Below are positions 61,016-64,000 of a DNA stretch of 64,000 nt, in pieces. A program made the position numbers and the translations under genes. Within the stretch, counting starts at the first letter, position 1. Each line of letters starts with the position of its first letter. Origin of the DNA: UBA11606 sp964504305 (GTDB taxonomy: Bacteria; Actinomycetota; Acidimicrobiia; Acidimicrobiales; Aldehydirespiratoraceae); assembly GCA_964504305.1 (NCBI GenBank), contig CAZDEB010000002.1, forward strand, positions 356,899 to 420,898, read 5' to 3'. The notes under the pieces were generated by a model, which saw nothing but the letters and a program-made list of their open reading frames with translations, was not told the origin of the DNA and searched no databases.

Positions 61016-62338
61016 GTGGTCCAGCGCTTGAGCAAACCGGCCCCCGAAATCACCTTCCCGACCGGGCTGCGCTTGTTGGACGGTTGGCAAGCCGGCAACC
61101 AGACCGACCGAGACCAGCTAAGACAATTGTTCAATGCTGGTCTCAGCGGCGTGTTCGACGAGTCGTTCAAAGTCCCGGCTCCCGCCGACTCTGTTCATGT
61201 CTCGGGTTCGATCGACCTGCTCACCCTGGGAGTTCTCTTCGATCTCTATGGCCTGACCGCGGCCGATCTGTATAAGGGCGATCCGCAGCGCTATGTGAGA
61301 GCGGTTATGACCTCCCTCAAGTTGCTAGGAATGCCCAAGATGTATCTCAGCTGGCCGGTCTACGGACTTACCGCAGAGGCGCTCGGACAGCCGATGATCT
61401 ACTCCGACCGATACTCACCGGGCACCGATCCCGAGAAAATGCTGGTCACCTCCAAGAACCCAGAGGATTGGCCGGTGCTCGACTTGACCGGCGAGATTCC
61501 CCGCCTGATCGACGAAACGCTGGCCTGCTACCGCGAGCTGACCGGGTTCAAACCCGTCCTGCACCTGGCCGCGCCCTACAGCCTCGCGGCCGACATCTAC
61601 GGCCAAGAACACCTGATAAACGCCCTCACCAACGACCCTGCGTTTGTCACACGGTTCTTGGATCACCTCGCCGACGCCGTACTGAAGCCGTGGATCGATC
61701 ACTTCTTCGAGAGCCATCCTGATGGTTGGGTCGAGTTCTCCGACGCCTCCGGGTCGCCGTTCTTCATCGGCCCGCAGAACTGCAAGGACGTGGCCATCGC
61801 TGCAACGGCACGGCTCATCTCCGAAAACCGTTGGCCGCCTCGCATATATGACGCCAACTATCGCGGCGATTGGGTCACGCAGGCCCGCAAGAAGGCTGGC
61901 TCATCGAGGCGTCGCAACACCTCCAAGCCTAGTGCTACCGGGCTGAGCCTCGCCGAGTTGTTCAGAGCCAAGAACCTCATCTGCCAGGATTACGTGATCC
62001 GTTTGGCCGATGACCGTGTACCGGCGGCGTTCTATGTCGACCAAGCCATCAACCAAAGAGTGCCCCTCTTCATGGGCATCGGCGCCACTGAGATCGATAG
62101 GCATACCGTTGCTGATCTCCAGGCTTCGCGTGACGACATCATCGCCACAACTCGAGGACACATCGACGCAATCCGCACTGTCGCCACCACCATTGCCCAA
62201 GGCGGCTACGACCTACTTGTGCCGCCATGGCCCGGCGCGGTGTATTTCGAAGATGTAAGCGCCGAATCGAGTTTTCCCTTGATCGAGGCAATCGTAGAAA
62301 CCGTCCGGCGCGAAGGTTCGCTGAGGAGGCAATCGTGA
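61016..62338 (+). CDS. Uroporphyrinogen decarboxylase (URO-D) superfamily protein
   Basis: 440-residue TIM-barrel protein of the URO-D/MtaA superfamily: SGSIDLLTLGVLFDLYGLTAADLYKGDPQRY, LHLAAPYSLAADIYG, DASGSPFFIG, and a C-terminal DLLVPPWPG. The H-x-C zinc motif of MtaA/MtbA-type methyltransferases and the usual URO-D N-terminal Arg pattern are not evident, so the reaction is unclear. GTG 61016 is used; a TTG at 61028 is possible. Its stop overlaps the start of the MgtC-like gene (GTGA). Confidence 0.75.
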   Translation: MVQRLSKPAPEITFPTGLRLLDGWQAGNQTDRDQLRQLFNAGLSGVFDESFKVPAPADSVHVSGSIDLLTLGVLFDLYGLTAADLYKGDPQRYVRAVMTSLKLLGMPKMYLSWPVYGLTAEALGQPMIYSDRYSPGTDPEKMLVTSKNPEDWPVLDLTGEIPRLIDETLACYRELTGFKPVLHLAAPYSLAADIYGQEHLINALTNDPAFVTRFLDHLADAVLKPWIDHFFESHPDGWVEFSDASGSPFFIGPQNCKDVAIAATARLISENRWPPRIYDANYRGDWVTQARKKAGSSRRRNTSKPSATGLSLAELFRAKNLICQDYVIRLADDRVPAAFYVDQAINQRVPLFMGIGATEIDRHTVADLQASRDDIIATTRGHIDAIRTVATTIAQGGYDLLVPPWPGAVYFEDVSAESSFPLIEAIVETVRREGSLRRQS

Positions 62339-62982
62339 TTAGCGAAATCGAAATGGTGGCCCGCTTGGGTGTGGCGTTGGCCTGTGGGCTTGCCCTAGGC
62401 GCCGAGCGAGAAGCCCGATCCAAAGTGGCCGGCGTCCGGACCCACGCGTTGGTAGCGGTCGGAGCGGCGCTGTTCACCATCGCCGGCGCTTTCGGAATCG
62501 ATGGGGTCCCCGATCAAAGCCGGGTAGCGGCACAAGTGGCGAGCGGCATCGGTTTCATCGGCGCAGGTGCCATCATGAGGAGCGGCTTCAACATCACGGG
62601 GGTGACCACCGCCTCAACGCTGTGGCTGTCGGCTGCTCTCGGCGTGGCCGCGGCATTTGGGCTCTACGTGGTGTGTTTGGCGGTTGTCGCTATCGCTCTC
62701 GTCTTGATGCTCGCGCTAGGACCGTTGATGTCACTGTTGCCTTGGAGTCGCTCCCACGGCATCGAATTGAGCTACCACGTCGGCCACGGCACTCTCGGAC
62801 CTCTGTTCGCCGACTTGGCCGAAAGCGGGGTGACGGTGCGAGGCATCCAGCTGGACGAAGAGACCCCCGGTATCCGCCACGTCGAACTCACGGTGGCGGG
62901 TAGCGAAGGCGCGGTTGGCCGGATCGTGGCGGACATCGCCAACCGAGACGAAATGATCCGGGCCGCTACTCGCACGCTATGA
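62335..62982 (+). CDS. MgtC/SapB family membrane protein
   Basis: 215 residues: N-terminal hydrophobic domain with the family pattern MVARLGVALACGLALGAERE, GVRTHALVAVGAALF and GIGFIGAGAIMRSG, then a C-terminal ACT-like domain (about 140-215). GTG 62335 is preceded by GAGGAGG and overlaps the upstream stop. MgtC proteins modulate membrane energetics or Mg2+ response rather than transport Mg2+. Confidence 0.9.
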   Translation: MISEIEMVARLGVALACGLALGAEREARSKVAGVRTHALVAVGAALFTIAGAFGIDGVPDQSRVAAQVASGIGFIGAGAIMRSGFNITGVTTASTLWLSAALGVAAAFGLYVVCLAVVAIALVLMLALGPLMSLLPWSRSHGIELSYHVGHGTLGPLFADLAESGVTVRGIQLDEETPGIRHVELTVAGSEGAVGRIVADIANRDEMIRAATRTL

Positions 62983-63051
62983 ACGCTGCTCAAGTCAACG
63001 GATGATTCGTCGACAGGAGGCGCGCCACGCCGATGCTCACGGGAGAAACTC

Positions 63052-64000
63052 TTGACCGCACTCCAAAGAACCAAACCCCACACCGCAGCGCTGCTGATAG
63101 CCGCAACGGTTTTGTTGGCGGCCTGCGGCCAGAATGGGAGCACAACCGCCAAATCAGACGACACCGCCCCAACACCTTCAGTGGACCAAGAGACGGTCGA
63201 AGTCGAAACGACGGGACCTCCTGTGGTCGCGCCGGACGGCTACCCGTTCACGGACGCAGTCGACATCGAGGTGTTCGAGCCGTGGTCGATAACCAACAGT
63301 GGAGCCGGCGACTGCTGGCGCACCCAAAACGTTCTGGTCAGCGAGGAAATGGGGATCGAGTCAGACGAGACAACCTGCAGCGAGCACAGCGCAGAAAATC
63401 ACTACTACCTGTCGCTGCTCGACGAGACTTTGCGAGTTCACATACAACAAGTCGAGGCTGACGATGCTGGGACCGGCGATGAAGCGCCGTACTTCGTTAC
63501 CGAACAAGTTTATGACTTTGAGTCAGATCCAGCGATGTTTTACGAACGCACCGGTCGGGTGGACGCTCTCCAGTTCGACCGACTCGATACTGCATTCACC
63601 GCAACACCGATCGAAAATCCGGACGCCATGCTCAAGGGTCTGCTTTCACTGCGCGCCGAGGGCGGACCCGATCATTACATCTGCTACCTCGACGATGCCG
63701 GCGTGGCCCCGGCGCTCATGGTGGCCTATGGGGTGTCCGCAGCCCAGTGGGTCAAATACGAGGGTCAGGTGTCCAACATTGTGATCGAACTCGAGACTCA
63801 AAGCACGGTTGAATCGACGTTGGTCGATACCTATGTCGAGTTCGTGGACGGCCAGGCGAACGGCACGTACACGCTCGCCCACAGCGGCAATTGGGACTAC
63901 GTCGACTACGAGCGTCCCGATGGCGAAACGTTCACCTTCACCATCGATTTCGATCGATCGGTGGACGAATCAGGCGGGTACACGACCGAACCTTGCTTCT
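63052..64000 (+). CDS. Lipoprotein of unknown function, 3' end cut by window
   Basis: 316 codons open to the window end. TTG start with GGGAGA upstream; the signal TAALLIAATVLLAAC gives a lipobox Cys near residue 25, followed by a Thr/Asp-rich linker and a mature domain with FEPWSITNSGAGDCW, DETLRVHIQQV and repeated acidic stretches. Cysteines in DCW and TTCS may form a disulfide. No family recognised. Confidence 0.75.
   Translation, partial: MTALQRTKPHTAALLIAATVLLAACGQNGSTTAKSDDTAPTPSVDQETVEVETTGPPVVAPDGYPFTDAVDIEVFEPWSITNSGAGDCWRTQNVLVSEEMGIESDETTCSEHSAENHYYLSLLDETLRVHIQQVEADDAGTGDEAPYFVTEQVYDFESDPAMFYERTGRVDALQFDRLDTAFTATPIENPDAMLKGLLSLRAEGGPDHYICYLDDAGVAPALMVAYGVSAAQWVKYEGQVSNIVIELETQSTVESTLVDTYVEFVDGQANGTYTLAHSGNWDYVDYERPDGETFTFTIDFDRSVDESGGYTTEPCF

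Noticed and set aside
1..64000. tRNA-Sec or other tRNA genes, CRISPR arrays, insertion sequences
   Set aside because: No T-arm-like motifs in gaps, no regularly spaced repeats and no transposase-like protein seen. A covariance-model search would be decisive for tRNAs.

Overview
High-GC (about 60-65% by eye), gene-dense bacterial chromosome with strong G/C third-position bias, frequent GTG/TTG starts and many ATGA, GTGA and TGATG overlaps. The gene content (Kup, DUF35/thiolase pair, PPOX family, Baeyer-Villiger monooxygenase, P450, CaiB/MaoC, Mo-bisPGD oxidoreductase, actinobacterial exonuclease/polymerase of the PolA family, Thr-rich secreted proteins) suggests a heterotrophic actinobacterium, perhaps a marine Acidimicrobiia. 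This placement is an inference. I saw no rRNA, tRNA, CRISPR array or insertion sequence, and no gene-free stretch longer than 300 bases.

Main discovery: two genes, about 38 kb apart, are readable only if UGA is decoded as selenocysteine (Sec). (1) 17720-19225 is a linalool dehydratase/isomerase (LDI)-family protein with two in-frame UGA codons nine codons apart, exactly where LDI has its two active-site cysteines. Each UGA is followed 18-20 nt later by a hairpin resembling a bacterial SECIS; the second has a GGUCU loop like that of E. coli fdhF. (2) 57248-57745 (minus) is a carboxymuconolactone decarboxylase/AhpD-like protein whose redox motif reads C-x-x-UGA-x-x-x-H, with an 8-bp hairpin 20 nt downstream. 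An ordinary gene caller would split both or call them pseudogenes. No selA, selB, selC or selD lies in the window.

Layout. 1-1925: sulfate activation (cysN partial, cysD; minus). 2096-4875: DUF1185 protein, RimK ligase fused to an RCK_C domain, aspartoacylase-like protein. 4920-10359: DUF3179 lipoprotein, amidase, Baeyer-Villiger monooxygenase, PhnA-like protein, lipoprotein hydrolase. 10433-14598: ABC exporter and Kup. 14728-16442: patatin and formate/nitrite channel. 16507-22471: class V aminotransferase, divergent from the LDI selenoprotein, then nitroreductase, DUF35 protein, thiolase and a homocysteine methyltransferase-like protein. 22468-29118: methyltransferase, SulP transporter, Mo-cofactor-fold lipoprotein, GGDEF-EAL protein, acyltransferase. 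29191-32941: two related secreted proteins divergent from a two-component system. 33026-42660: truncated beta-lactamase-like protein, two class V PLP enzymes around SulP and PPOX genes, an FMN alpha-hydroxyacid oxidase, and an overlapping dipeptidase / unknown / DUF3726 operon. 42750-47910: DNA polymerase, PhyH dioxygenase, sterol desaturase, LysR regulator, PhyH remnant, DksA-like protein. 48038-57242: MFS, MaoC, CaiB, PanB-like, amidase, molybdopterin oxidoreductase, 3-hydroxyacyl-CoA dehydrogenase-like and class II aldolase genes. 57248-64000: CMD selenoprotein, P450, fatty acid desaturase, XRE regulator, UroD-like, MgtC-like, and a partial lipoprotein.

Three intergenic palindromes with shared TCTCTGAGC / GCTCAGAGA arms and a central GGACCG (near 14.6, 16.45 and 42.7 kb) form a small repeat family at gene 3' ends.
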